A DNA stretch of 64,000 bases from Convivina intestini. GTDB lineage: Bacteria > Bacillota > Bacilli > Lactobacillales > Lactobacillaceae. The translations under genes were made by a program, and so were the position numbers. Of the stretch, positions 1 through 8,800 are shown piece after piece. The stretch is taken from NCBI RefSeq assembly GCF_003096575.1, contig NZ_QEKT01000002.1, forward strand, positions 217,129-281,128, written 5' to 3'. Position 1 is the first letter of the stretch. Each line of letters opens with the position of its first letter. The notes beneath the pieces are model-generated. The model was not told the DNA's origin. It was given only the letters and a program-made list of their open reading frames with translations, and searched no databases.

Positions 1-24
1 GGAACCATCTCTTAATGTAGTCAT
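1..24 (-). CDS. N-terminus of an unidentified gene, cut by the window edge
   Basis: An ATG at 24-22 on the minus strand is preceded by a strong GAGGAGG ribosome binding site about six bases upstream and opens a frame of eight codons (MTTLRDGS) that runs off the left edge. Nothing can be said about its function. It lies downstream of the MFS gene on the same strand, 79 bases away, and could be cotranscribed with it. Confidence 0.5.
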
Positions 25-103
25 CTCAATCCTCCTCTTTTCTATGAGGACAATCTTAGCACAATTTCATCAAAATAAAAAGTTGACTAAGCCTTGAAAA
101 CAC

Positions 104-1453
104 TTATTTTTCAGCTTTAATTTGCGTTGATAATAGCAGTCCCAGCACTGGTACAAAGATAAACCAGGCACTGGTTTGACTCAGGGCCGCCCCGTATGAA
201 ATGTTCTGATTAAAGGAAGTAATCAAAATCGACGCTACCACCACACTACCAGCACCAATAACCTGCCGTAAAGTCGTTAAAATCGCTGTCCCGTGCGCAA
301 CTAAATCTTCTAGTAAAGCATTGTTGGCCGCTGTAACGGCTGGCATCATGATGAAGGCGTTTCCCCCCTCTAGTAACATAGCAGCCACTAAACCGACCCA
401 AAAGTTAGCCTGGCCCATTAAGGCTAAGAGGCCGTAGCCTAAGATCATCATCGAAGTACCAATTCGCACTAAGCGTTTCAAGCCAATCTTTTGTAAAAGA
501 TAACCAGCCTTAGGGTTTAACAAACTTAAGAAGATAGCAGCTGGTACCATCAGTAATCCAGATGCCAAGGGATCAAAATGGAACACCTTTTGATAAAAGA
601 GGGGCATCAAAACTGTGGCAGTAATTAAACCAGAATAAGATAAACCGGTCAAAACCATGGCCGGTAAATAACCATGATAATGAAAGACCGATAAGTTCAA
701 GAATGGTGTCTTTAATTTAAGTTGACGGGCAACAAAAATTCCTAAAACAATGGTACTAATAACCATCATCAGCCACCATTGGGCATTAATTCCCTGGGTT
801 GGAATCACTGAAATGCTATATAAAATCCCACCAAAGCCTAATAGCATCACCGCTGATAACCAATCAAAACGATAAGGCTTCAGGGTGTGGACATTTTTAA
901 TTTGCTTTTGAATTAAAAGTACTAGCACAATCAAAACAACGAAGAAGAAACCAAACAATTGGCGCCAAGATCCCCACTGTAAGATAATCCCCGATACAAT
1001 TGGCCCAACTGCTAGGGCTGACCCCATAACCAAACCAACGACACCCATAGAAGGTCCGCGCCGGTCTTTAGGCGTACTTTCTAAAATAACGGACTGGAAG
1101 GTTGGAAACAAGGCCCCTACGGCGATTCCTTCCAGCAAACGGCCAATGATGATTCCCGTAAAATTAGGGGTTACAATCGCCCAAGCTGTCCCAATTAAAA
1201 AGACAATCACAATTCCATTTAACAAGTAACGAAGCGGAATATTATCTAACAACCAAGGACTTAGTGGCATCACCAAGGTCATCGTTACCATAAAACCGGT
1301 CGTTAGCCATTGGACGGTGCTGGCACTGACGTTGAAGCTGTGCATTAAAATTGGATAGGCCGTGGTCATGGTGGATTGACTAATTGACATGACAAAGGCA
1401 ATGAACAATAGCACCAATGAAAACGGCGTTAACTGACGCAAAGATTTAAACAT
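104..1453 (-). CDS. MFS multidrug-type exporter (DHA2-like)
   Basis: This 449-residue, strongly hydrophobic protein has the layout of a drug:H+ antiporter of the major facilitator superfamily. The N-terminal segment carries the STMTTAYPIL-type first helix, and a GRLLEGIAVGALFP helix followed by DRRGPSMG resembles the loop and motif C region of DHA2 exporters. It probably exports a toxic compound or metabolite across the membrane; the substrate cannot be read. The ATG follows AGGAGAAACC. A promoter and a PerR/Fur-like dyad sit immediately upstream, so expression may respond to metal or peroxide. It lies downstream of oatA but is separated from it by a terminator. Confidence 0.8.
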   Translation of the reverse strand: MFKSLRQLTPFSLVLLFIAFVMSISQSTMTTAYPILMHSFNVSASTVQWLTTGFMVTMTLVMPLSPWLLDNIPLRYLLNGIVIVFLIGTAWAIVTPNFTGIIIGRLLEGIAVGALFPTFQSVILESTPKDRRGPSMGVVGLVMGSALAVGPIVSGIILQWGSWRQLFGFFFVVLIVLVLLIQKQIKNVHTLKPYRFDWLSAVMLLGFGGILYSISVIPTQGINAQWWLMMVISTIVLGIFVARQLKLKTPFLNLSVFHYHGYLPAMVLTGLSYSGLITATVLMPLFYQKVFHFDPLASGLLMVPAAIFLSLLNPKAGYLLQKIGLKRLVRIGTSMMILGYGLLALMGQANFWVGLVAAMLLEGGNAFIMMPAVTAANNALLEDLVAHGTAILTTLRQVIGAGSVVVASILITSFNQNISYGAALSQTSAWFIFVPVLGLLLSTQIKAEK

Positions 1454-1463
1454 GGTTTCTCCT

Positions 1464-1478
1464 TTAGAATCATTCTAC
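1464..1478. promoter_or_regulatory. PerR/Fur-like operator upstream of the MFS exporter
   Basis: The 15-mer TTAGAATCATTCTAC is a 7-1-7 inverted repeat with one mismatch to the perfect dyad found at 51064-51078. It overlaps the expected transcription start of the MFS gene and abuts its ribosome binding site. A further half site (TTAGAAT on the minus strand, 1483-1489) lies just upstream. The spacing relative to the promoter matches the site in front of the VIT genes, supporting control by the same Fur-family protein (51177-51581). Confidence 0.65.
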
Positions 1479-1482
1479 TTTC

Positions 1483-1511
1483 CATTCTAAATTAAAATAA
1501 AAAAAAAACAA
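1483..1511 (-). promoter_or_regulatory. Candidate promoter of the MFS exporter
   Basis: Minus-strand hexamers TTGTTT (1511-1506) and TAGAAT (1488-1483) are separated by 17 bases. The predicted start falls inside the operator at 1464-1478. The -35 overlaps the oatA terminator stem. The -10 is one base from consensus; the -35 is weaker. Confidence 0.45.
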
Positions 1512-1524
1512 CCATTAACGGCTG
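1495..1524 (-). terminator. Terminator overlapping the oatA stop codon
   Basis: A minus-strand stem CAGCCG/TGGTTG (with two G-U pairs, loop TTAA) is followed by a run of about ten T. The stop codon of the acyltransferase lies within the loop and stem. Confidence 0.6.
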
Positions 1525-3434
1525 TCCTTACTAATTGCTTGAATAACTAAACGCGCATAATGATGATTTCCAGTAGTTTCAGGATGGATACCATCACTGG
1601 CCAACCATTCCGGATGGTCTTTGACTAGAGAGTACCAATCAATTACATGAAAATTGCGATTATTTTGCTTGGCTTCATCCAACTCACGGTTATTACTATC
1701 TTGCCAAGGTTTGGTAACTACGTAATTATTAACCCAATAAATTTGGCGTTGTTTACCAGCAGCGGCCACTAAAGCATCAATATCACTAGCACGAATGTTC
1801 CCGTTCGTACCCAAACCAATCAAAATCGTATCGGCACAATGACCGGTTTTAATCTGATTAATTAAGGCCGGAATGGCATCATCAGCCTGACGACCAACCT
1901 GCGCATCAATACTTAAGTGGTCATTTAATTCTTGTAAGTTCGGAGAAACATCTAGCATCACCGAATCACCTACAACCGTGATGGCTAATTGGCTAAAATG
2001 CCGGTACTGGTCAGTTGTAATCTGATAGTCTTGAATTAATTTAATTTGTTCCGGTGTTAAGGCAGCATCAGCAGCTTCGTCATGCTTTTTTTGATCCGTA
2101 TGACTTTTTTGCTGAGCTAGATCCTTTTGCGCCTTTTCCAGACGTTTTTGTAAATCACTTTTAGGTGCAGCCATCCCCGCTTCGGGCCGTATCAAGCCAC
2201 CAGCAATAGTTACCAAGAAGAAAGCAGTTACCATGGCGGTTGGATACAGGAGTAATTTTCGTTGCTTAAGCCACTGCCAAGCCCGTTTTCTTTGCTTAGG
2301 ATGTCTAAATAACGTTTCCACATAACGATAAGAAACTTCACTAATAGCTAAGACCAGCGCAACTTCAATTAAGGCCTGCCAAATTGAAAAATGAAAATTT
2401 TTCACTAGTTTAGGGTAAAAAACAAAAACCGGCAGTTGATACAAGTAAATACTATAAGAACGTTTACCAATGTAATTCAGCCAAGACCGATCCAAAAGAT
2501 GATTCAAAAGTGAAACTGGATGAACCACGATGGCTAAAAAGATCGTCATGATTAAGGTTAGAGCAAACATTCCTCCCTTATAGACAAAGGGAGCCTGTCC
2601 GTTAATTACCAAAAAGGCTAGGATAGTATCTACAGCGGCCACTAAGCCAATAACATTGATATAAAAGCGCATCTCTCGGTCTAAGCGAGTGGTTAGGCGA
2701 TGAGCTGGCCACACAAAGGCTAAGGCTGCTCCTAGTAAAATCGCAAAGATCCGCGTGTCAGTACCATAGTAAACACGGTTAAGGCTAGCACCACTATAAA
2801 AAAGCCCCATTAACAAGGCACTCAGGCTGGCTCCTAACACTAAGATGGTACTAATCACAATCTTTTTCAAACGACTTTTTAACAGTAACCAAACAATTCC
2901 TGGCCACAGCAAGTAAAATTGAGCTTCAATTGATAAAGACCATAAATGCGTAAAGAGCGAGGCCCCATTGATTTGATCAAAGTAGGAACCGCCATGTCCC
3001 ATCGCCCAAAAATTATAGACATACAACAAATTAGAAAAAACGATATAGCGTAAATTATATAGCTGCTGTGGAGCTAATAATAAAATTAAAAACACCGTCA
3101 GCAACAACATCACCACTAAAGGTGGATATAGTCGTCGTAAACGCCGACCCCAAAATGGTAAAAAGCCAATATTACCCGAATGCTCATACTCTTGAATTAA
3201 TAAGGTTGTAATTAAATACCCTGAGATAATAAAAAAGAGTGGCACACCTAGCCAACCACCGCTGACCCAATTTGGTAGTAAGTGAAAGGTAATGACCCCA
3301 ATCACCGCCAGTGCTCTGAGGCCATCTAGGCCAGTTATATAGCGATGATTGGGCCGGCTAACTGCGTCACTTTTTTCAATATTTTGTGAATTGATAGATA
3401 ACCTCCTAACTACTTGACTCACCAGAGGTATCAA
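1515..3434 (-). CDS. oatA: OatA-type peptidoglycan O-acetyltransferase (acyltransferase 3 + SGNH)
   Basis: This integral membrane acyltransferase (639 residues from the first possible start) has an acyltransferase-3 domain: GLDGLRALAV, the putative catalytic His in ITFHLLPN, RRLRRLYPP, and about ten membrane helices. A short coiled linker leads to an extracellular SGNH esterase domain from about residue 485, with GDSVM (nucleophile Ser), LGTNG and DGIHP (Asp/His). This is the architecture of OatA, which acetylates MurNAc and gives lysozyme resistance. The start is unclear. The first in-frame codon is TTG at 3434, eight bases after the ccpA stop and without a good ribosome site. A strong AGGAGG at about 3402-3407 is followed at ideal spacing only by ATC (3395). 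Confidence 0.85.
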   Translation of the reverse strand: MIPLVSQVVRRLSINSQNIEKSDAVSRPNHRYITGLDGLRALAVIGVITFHLLPNWVSGGWLGVPLFFIISGYLITTLLIQEYEHSGNIGFLPFWGRRLRRLYPPLVVMLLLTVFLILLLAPQQLYNLRYIVFSNLLYVYNFWAMGHGGSYFDQINGASLFTHLWSLSIEAQFYLLWPGIVWLLLKSRLKKIVISTILVLGASLSALLMGLFYSGASLNRVYYGTDTRIFAILLGAALAFVWPAHRLTTRLDREMRFYINVIGLVAAVDTILAFLVINGQAPFVYKGGMFALTLIMTIFLAIVVHPVSLLNHLLDRSWLNYIGKRSYSIYLYQLPVFVFYPKLVKNFHFSIWQALIEVALVLAISEVSYRYVETLFRHPKQRKRAWQWLKQRKLLLYPTAMVTAFFLVTIAGGLIRPEAGMAAPKSDLQKRLEKAQKDLAQQKSHTDQKKHDEAADAALTPEQIKLIQDYQITTDQYRHFSQLAITVVGDSVMLDVSPNLQELNDHLSIDAQVGRQADDAIPALINQIKTGHCADTILIGLGTNGNIRASDIDALVAAAGKQRQIYWVNNYVVTKPWQDSNNRELDEAKQNNRNFHVIDWYSLVKDHPEWLASDGIHPETTGNHHYARLVIQAISKDSR

Positions 3435-3441
3435 GCTTGAA

Positions 3442-4455
3442 CTAATTCAATTCATGTGTCGTTTGACGTTGAACAATCGTATGGGGTAACTTGACGGCTT
3501 GTTCTTTCAAGTCTTCATTATTCATTAACTTAGTTAACATCCGCATCGCTACGGCCCCAATATCATACTTAGGCTGGGCAATCGACGTTAACTGTGGACG
3601 GGAGATAATACTATAATTAGTGTCGTTAGAAGTCACTAATTCCATCTGACCAGGTAGATCAAAATGGTGGTCATGGAGATAATTTAAGAGCGCAACCGCG
3701 ACAACATCGTCATAAACAATCATCGCTGTTGCCCCACTAGCGACCACTTTCGGTGCTAGCTCTAGGGTCTTTTGATAATCACGACCGGTCGTAAATAGGA
3801 GCTTTTCGTCAACTTGACGACCAACTTCATTCAATGCCTTAGTATAACCGGCTAAGCGATAATCCCGATTAATAGCTTCATCCAAACTACCCATTACCAA
3901 GGCCACATTTTCATGTCCATGCCGCAATAAACTAGCGGTTATCTCATAAAAGGCGTCAATATAATCAATATTAACACTTGGTAGCTTTTGTTGCGCATCA
4001 ACACAGCCAGCTAGGACAACCGGAATATTTAGCGCATCAATGGTCTTCCTGACCCCTTGATCCAATTCATTTCCCATGAAAATAATACCATCAACCTGTT
4101 TACTTTCTAAACTATTGATTGCCAAGACGTCGCGAACCGGATCATCATCGGTATTGGTTAGCAATACATCATAATGATACATGTTAGCCACATCGTTGAT
4201 TCCCCGGGTTAATTCAGCATAATACAGGTTGGTCACATCGGGCATTACAATCCCGATGGTTGTCGACTTTTTAGAAGCCAACCCCCGAGCAACGGCATTG
4301 GGCTGATACCCCAACTCGTCAATGGCCTTTAAAACCTTTTCTTTAGTTGAATCACGTACATTCTTGTTGCCATTAACAACCCGTGAAACTGTGGCTAAGG
4401 AAACACCAACTCGATTGGCAACGTCGTAAATAGTTGCATTTTGTTTTTTTACCAC
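3442..4455 (-). CDS. ccpA: Catabolite control protein A (LacI family)
   Basis: This transcriptional regulator with an N-terminal LacI helix-turn-helix (TIYDVANRVGVSLATVSRVV) and a periplasmic-binding-like effector domain (RGLASKKSTTIGIVMPD, VDGIIFMG) closely matches CcpA, the global carbon catabolite regulator that acts with HPr-Ser-P at cre sites. The GTG at 4455 is preferred. It gives 337 residues, close to the usual ~334, follows a GGGGG stretch, and lies downstream of the promoter. The longer frame starting at ATG 4509 cannot be used from this promoter because that ATG lies between the -35 and -10. A perfect cre site overlaps the -35, indicating autorepression. Confidence 0.92.
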   Translation of the reverse strand: MVKKQNATIYDVANRVGVSLATVSRVVNGNKNVRDSTKEKVLKAIDELGYQPNAVARGLASKKSTTIGIVMPDVTNLYYAELTRGINDVANMYHYDVLLTNTDDDPVRDVLAINSLESKQVDGIIFMGNELDQGVRKTIDALNIPVVLAGCVDAQQKLPSVNIDYIDAFYEITASLLRHGHENVALVMGSLDEAINRDYRLAGYTKALNEVGRQVDEKLLFTTGRDYQKTLELAPKVVASGATAMIVYDDVVAVALLNYLHDHHFDLPGQMELVTSNDTNYSIISRPQLTSIAQPKYDIGAVAMRMLTKLMNNEDLKEQAVKLPHTIVQRQTTHELN

Positions 4456-4498
4456 ATTCCTATCCCCCACTGCTTTCAAAAGTGTTTCTTCGTCTAAT

Positions 4499-4527
4499 AT
4501 TATAAGCATAAAAGGCAGTTACTGCAA
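4499..4527 (-). promoter_or_regulatory. ccpA promoter
   Basis: Minus-strand -35 TTGCAG (4527-4522) and -10 TATAAT (4504-4499) are separated by exactly 17 bases. The predicted start is near 4492, leaving a leader of about 37 bases before the GTG start at 4455. Confidence 0.75.
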
Positions 4528-4536
4528 ACGCTTACA
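4523..4536 (-). promoter_or_regulatory. cre site (CcpA operator)
   Basis: On the minus strand TGTAAGCGTTTGCA fits the catabolite-responsive element consensus TGWAARCGYTWNCW at every position. It overlaps the -35 of the ccpA promoter, a position expected to repress, so this is most likely autoregulation. Confidence 0.82.
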
Positions 4537-4560
4537 ATATTTTTCCAAAAATTAAAAAAT

Positions 4561-4770
4561 TTATTTAGATTGCTCTTTTTGACAATATTTTTGGTAAGCA
4601 ATAACAGCAAAACCCAGATTCACGAAAATCACAATCCCAACCATAGCTAAAATGGTCCACCATGTTGGCCATTGCTGACGATCACTCAACCAAAATAGGC
4701 CTAGGGGTAAGGCTAAACCTAAAACAATTAAAATAATTTGTTGTAATTTAATTGGCACGGCTTTCCTCAT
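4561..4770 (-). CDS. Small two-helix membrane protein
   Basis: A 69-residue protein with two hydrophobic segments (about residues 10-28 and 38-60) joined by a short loop with DRQQWPTWW, and a basic, lysine-ending C-terminus. I do not recognise a family. It starts four bases after the stop of the SprT-like gene on the same strand and is probably cotranscribed with it. No strong ribosome binding site is visible, so translational coupling is likely. Confidence 0.6.
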   Translation of the reverse strand: MRKAVPIKLQQIILIVLGLALPLGLFWLSDRQQWPTWWTILAMVGIVIFVNLGFAVIAYQKYCQKEQSK

Positions 4771-4774
4771 GATT

Positions 4775-5221
4775 TCATTTTTTTACTGTTATTAATTGTA
4801 ACCGTTGACCACAGCGACCGCAAACGTACCGCTGCGTATTAATTCGGCGCTGGCGTTTAATTAAATGGCCTTGCTCACAACGATAGGTTAAGCACTTTGA
4901 GTTACTCCGTCTTAAACCAATATCAGGGGCATAACGCGACCCCTTTACTTGAGCTAAAAGTTGTTTGAAGTCGTTATCCCCGTGACGGTAGCCTTGGTGG
5001 GTTAGATGAAGATGATAGTGGACTAATTCATGTTTAACAATCTCTAAAAACTCTGGTAAGTCAGCCATTTTTGGATTAAATTCTAGATTATGGTCAGCCA
5101 ACCGATACCGGCCACCGGTCGTTTTTAACCGTCGATTAAAATTGGCTTGATGCACAAAGGGACGCTTAAAGTATTGCAGTGACACCTCTTTGACGTAGTC
5201 TTGTAACTGCTTTTCATCCAT
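4775..5221 (-). CDS. SprT-like zinc protein
   Basis: This 148-residue protein of the SprT-like family (B. subtilis YdcK type) carries the zinc metalloprotease motif HELVHYHLH at about residues 58-66 and a C-terminal zinc-ribbon-like part (CEQGH...CGRCG). SprT domains resemble the protease part of Spartan; the function of the bacterial short forms is poorly defined. The ATG follows GAGGAT. It precedes the small membrane protein and follows the acpP terminator. Confidence 0.8.
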   Translation of the reverse strand: MDEKQLQDYVKEVSLQYFKRPFVHQANFNRRLKTTGGRYRLADHNLEFNPKMADLPEFLEIVKHELVHYHLHLTHQGYRHGDNDFKQLLAQVKGSRYAPDIGLRRSNSKCLTYRCEQGHLIKRQRRINTQRYVCGRCGQRLQLITVKK

Positions 5222-5241
5222 TTTTACTATCCTCAGCCATT

Positions 5242-5279
5242 AAAAAAACGCTTTGGCTTCAAGGCTAAAACGTTTTTAA
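5242..5279. terminator. Terminator after acpP
   Basis: The arms AAAAACG and CGTTTTT enclose an imperfect inner stem around AGCC/GGCT. On the minus strand the hairpin ends in seven T, serving acpP; an A-run on the other side makes it potentially bidirectional. Confidence 0.7.
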
Positions 5280-5297
5280 TTATTTTATTGACCTTAA

Positions 5298-5549
5298 TTA
5301 ATCTTCTTGGTGATCGTAAATATAATCAACCGTCTTTTGTAAGGTATCTAACTTCTCAACATCATCGTCGGAAATTTCGACATTAAACATGTCTTCAACT
5401 TCCAAAACTAACTCTACGAAGTCAATTGAATCGGCATTAACATCGGTGATTAAATTCAGACTAGGCTCAACCTTATCACGTGGAACGTCAAAACGTTCAG
5501 AAACTTCATCGGCCAATTTGTTATAGATTGCCTCTTTTTCTAATGCCAT
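5298..5549 (-). CDS. acpP: Acyl carrier protein
   Basis: This 83-residue acidic four-helix carrier protein has the phosphopantetheine attachment site in DADSID-like context (NADSIDFVEL; the Ser is modified). It carries acyl chains for phospholipid or fatty acid synthesis in the cytosol. The start MALEKEA at 5549 is chosen because AGGAGATAAAG precedes it and the 14 upstream residues of the longer frame lack any family similarity. It is the last gene of recG-plsX-acpP. Association with plsX suggests it serves PlsX acyl-phosphate formation, though a second ACP in a fatty acid cluster elsewhere is likely. Confidence 0.9.
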   Translation of the reverse strand: MALEKEAIYNKLADEVSERFDVPRDKVEPSLNLITDVNADSIDFVELVLEVEDMFNVEISDDDVEKLDTLQKTVDYIYDHQED

Positions 5550-5609
5550 CTTTATCTCCTCTAATGTTATAACCCTAATATAATAACACAATTTTAGAGC
5601 AAGGCAAGT

Positions 5610-6641
5610 TTAATTTGCCGACTTTTTAACCTTTAGGGCTTCATGATTTTCAACAATAAAGGCCGCTGTATCGGATACTAAGTCTTGGTCAATCATGGTT
5701 TTTATTTGCCCCATCGTATTAGCAACTGCAGTCGCCTTGGCGGAACCATGCGTTTTAACGACTGGAGCCTTGACCCCTAGCACGACCGCGCCACCCTGTT
5801 CATTAAAGTCTAACTGCTGAGCCATTGATTTAAAGGCTGGCTTTAACAAAAGACCACCCAATTTTCCACGCCAACCAGCACCTAAAATAGCCTTTTTAAG
5901 TTGCTTTAACATCGTTAAGGCCGTTCCCTCTATCGCTTTGAGTGCTGTATTACCAGAAAAGCCATCGGCCACCACCACATCAGCGGAACCATCAAGGAGT
6001 TCACGGGCTTCAACATTACCGACAAAATTAAAGGCCTGAGTATGCAACATCAATTGATGGGCCTCTTTATGCAACTCGTCGCCTTTGTCCTCTTCGGCAC
6101 CATTATTAAGCAAACCAACTCGTGGATTTTGATAACCCAAAACATGAGACGCATAAAAGCTACCTAAAATACCATATTGGTATAAATGATTAGGTTTGTT
6201 TTCAGCATTAGCCCCTAGGTCCATAAAAACAAATTGGTCATGTTGACTACCAAAGCTAGGAAGCGCAGTCGCTAAGGCTGGGCGATCAACTCCTTTAAGT
6301 CGACCGACAATAAAAATTGCACAGGACAGTAAAGCCCCGGTATTACCAGCACTAAAGAGGGCATCGGCCCGGCCATCGTGGACTGCTTGAGCCGCTTGGA
6401 CCATCGAAGAATCCTTCTTTTGGCGCATAGCCTTAACCGGTTCATCGCCCATGGCAATCACTTCACTAACCGAAATAAATTCAATTCGTTCTGAATTTTG
6501 GATTAGCGCCGGTACTTGATCGGCCAAACCATATAATTGAAACGACAAATCTAAATAGCGGTCACGGGCTGCTTCGATTCCTTTAACAATTTCACCAGGG
6601 GCATAATCGCCACCCATCGCATCTACGGCAATTGTAATCAT
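5610..6641 (-). CDS. plsX: Phosphate acyltransferase PlsX
   Basis: This 343-residue enzyme converts acyl-ACP to acyl-phosphate, the first step of membrane phospholipid synthesis with PlsY. The N-terminal ITIAVDAMGGDYAPGEIVKG is a hallmark of PlsX, and the length is normal. Further family signatures are SSMVQAA, FSAGNTGAL and VVADGFSGN. The ATG follows GAGGAAATATAT. It lies between recG and acpP, with 20 bases to recG and 60 to acpP, consistent with one transcript. Confidence 0.95.
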   Translation of the reverse strand: MITIAVDAMGGDYAPGEIVKGIEAARDRYLDLSFQLYGLADQVPALIQNSERIEFISVSEVIAMGDEPVKAMRQKKDSSMVQAAQAVHDGRADALFSAGNTGALLSCAIFIVGRLKGVDRPALATALPSFGSQHDQFVFMDLGANAENKPNHLYQYGILGSFYASHVLGYQNPRVGLLNNGAEEDKGDELHKEAHQLMLHTQAFNFVGNVEARELLDGSADVVVADGFSGNTALKAIEGTALTMLKQLKKAILGAGWRGKLGGLLLKPAFKSMAQQLDFNEQGGAVVLGVKAPVVKTHGSAKATAVANTMGQIKTMIDQDLVSDTAAFIVENHEALKVKKSAN

Positions 6642-6661
6642 ATATATTTCCTCAACTATTA

Positions 6662-8692
6662 TTAATCAAAATGGCGGTACTGAGCCATTGACTGTGATAA
6701 ATACTCTACTAATGCTTGATTTTCTACTTGATTATCCCAAGCTGACTCTTCCACGGTAGCAATGGCTTCTTGCTGAGCAATGGTCAACATGGTTAAATCC
6801 TTAATCGGATCGCCAACCCGAAATTCGGGTACGCCGGACTGCTTTGTCCCAAGAATATCACCAGGTCCTCGTAGTTTCAAATCCTCTTCGGCTAGCTTAA
6901 AGCCATCATTGGTCGCCACCATTGCTTCCAAGCGAGCGCGACCATAATCAGTCTTAGGATCAGCAATCAAAAAGGCATAGGATTGCCGCTCTCCTCGACC
7001 AACCCGACCCCGAAGTTGGTGTAATTGAGCCAGGCCAAAGCGATCGGCATCTAATATTAACATCAGACTAGCATTAGCGACATCCACCCCAACTTCGACC
7101 ACCGTGGTGGCGACTAAGATTTGAATTCGATTCGCTTTAAAATCGGCCATTAGGGCTTGTTTTTCAGCATTGGATAAACGTCCATGCAGCAAGCCAACCT
7201 GATATTTTGGAAAAGACTCGGTCAATTGACTGGCTACCGCTTGGGCATTTTGAACGTCTAAGACTTCTGATTCTTCAATTAGTGGGGCCACGACATAGGC
7301 TTGAGCACCTTGGGCTAGTTGCTCGGCCATAAAGGCTAAAGCCAGATCTAGCTGACCATGATTCAACCAGCGGGTCTCAATCGGCTTTCGACCGGCGGGT
7401 AACTGATCAATAATGGAAATATCCATTTCACCATAGGCCGTGATTGATAGGGTTCTAGGAATCGGGGTCGCCGTCATGGCTAAGACATCTGGATTCACCC
7501 CACCTTCTCGCAGTTTAGAACGTTGATTAACACCAAAACGATGCTGCTCATCAATGACAACTAGACCAAGATGATGAAAATGAACATCCGGCTGGAGCAA
7601 AGCGTGCGTTCCAATCAAAATATCAATGTCACCGACCTCTAAATCAGCTAAAATTTGACGGCGCTGACTGGCTTTTAAGCCAGCTGTTAGCAATTCGACC
7701 CGTAAATCTACCCCCGCCTGGTCAAATAATTTGGCCAAACCCTGAGCATGTTGTTGGGCTAAGATTTCAGTTGGTGCCATCAAAGTCGCCTGTAAACCAG
7801 CTGTCACCACGGCATACATGGCTAAAGCGGCCACCACCGTCTTACCCGAACCGACATCTCCTTGCAGCAAACGATTCATATGCAAAGGTCGCTGCTGATC
7901 ATGTAAAATCTCACCAACTACCCGTTCTTGGGCGGTCGTTAACTTAAAAGGCAGCTGATCTTTAAAGGCTTGCCAGCGCTGAAGATCAACTTGAATTTTT
8001 TCACCGGCAAAACTTTGATCACTTAACTTTAATAGCTGAAGTCGCATTTGAAAAATATAAAACTCTTCAAATGCCGCACTGCGACGGGCTTGTTTGGCGT
8101 GGTAAGGATCTGGTGGAAATTGCATCCACTCGACCTGCTGATTCCGGTCTAAAAGGCGATATTTAGTTCGTATTGATGCGGGTACCAAGGATGGCAAAGT
8201 TCCTCGAACCTGACTCCAAGCTAACTCGATTAAATTTTGAATCGTCTTGGCGTTTATTTCCTTACTGGCGGGATAAATGGCAGCTAACTCATCGCTGCTA
8301 GCCGTTACCAATTTAATCCCCGTTAGCGACGCCTTAGCAGCATTATAGGTGCCATAAACGGCTAATTCTTGATCAACAACAATGTTTTTAGCCAACCAAG
8401 GTTGATTAAAAAAATTAACCCGAATATTAGCCTGATCAACCATTAAGCCAAAATAAGTTTGCGAGCGCTTCCCAAACCGGCGCACCACTGCTGGGGTACT
8501 AACGATACCCTTAAAGGTCACCTTATCCCCATCCAGGCTTTCTTGCGGCGTTCGGACTGCTAAATCTTCGTAACGGTAAGGATAGTAAGTAACTAAATCC
8601 TCAATTGTAAAAATATTTAAAGCATGCAAGGCCTCTGCCCGTTTGGGCCCTACCCCCGGCAGGGTCTCCACTTGGTCTTGGTAATTTGCCAT
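6662..8692 (-). CDS. recG: ATP-dependent DNA helicase RecG
   Basis: This 676-residue branched-DNA helicase remodels stalled replication forks and Holliday junctions. The N-terminal wedge/OB domain (LPGVGPKRAEAL at the start) is followed by superfamily 2 motifs: GDVGSGKT (Walker A), DEQHRFG (motif II), TATPIPRTL (motif III) and QLRGRVGRGERQSYAFL (motif VI). A C-terminal RecG tail with LRGPGDILGTKQSG follows. It is complete and of normal length. It heads the recG-plsX-acpP transcript, with GGGGG about 11 bases before the ATG. Confidence 0.96.
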   Translation of the reverse strand: MANYQDQVETLPGVGPKRAEALHALNIFTIEDLVTYYPYRYEDLAVRTPQESLDGDKVTFKGIVSTPAVVRRFGKRSQTYFGLMVDQANIRVNFFNQPWLAKNIVVDQELAVYGTYNAAKASLTGIKLVTASSDELAAIYPASKEINAKTIQNLIELAWSQVRGTLPSLVPASIRTKYRLLDRNQQVEWMQFPPDPYHAKQARRSAAFEEFYIFQMRLQLLKLSDQSFAGEKIQVDLQRWQAFKDQLPFKLTTAQERVVGEILHDQQRPLHMNRLLQGDVGSGKTVVAALAMYAVVTAGLQATLMAPTEILAQQHAQGLAKLFDQAGVDLRVELLTAGLKASQRRQILADLEVGDIDILIGTHALLQPDVHFHHLGLVVIDEQHRFGVNQRSKLREGGVNPDVLAMTATPIPRTLSITAYGEMDISIIDQLPAGRKPIETRWLNHGQLDLALAFMAEQLAQGAQAYVVAPLIEESEVLDVQNAQAVASQLTESFPKYQVGLLHGRLSNAEKQALMADFKANRIQILVATTVVEVGVDVANASLMLILDADRFGLAQLHQLRGRVGRGERQSYAFLIADPKTDYGRARLEAMVATNDGFKLAEEDLKLRGPGDILGTKQSGVPEFRVGDPIKDLTMLTIAQQEAIATVEESAWDNQVENQALVEYLSQSMAQYRHFD

Positions 8693-8770
8693 CCCAATTA
8701 AGTCCCCCTTGTCAGGATTTTATGGTTAAAAATCTTTCCCATTTTAACATTAATTTTCCAGAAAATTAAA

Positions 8771-8795
8771 TAAAAGGCACCCAAATGGATGCCTA
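8771..8795 (-). terminator. Terminator after the SemiSWEET gene
   Basis: The minus-strand stem AGGCATCC-ATTT-GGGTGCCT (8 pairs) is followed by TTTTATTTAA. It separates the SemiSWEET gene from recG. Confidence 0.75.
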
Positions 8796-8800
8796 CAATG

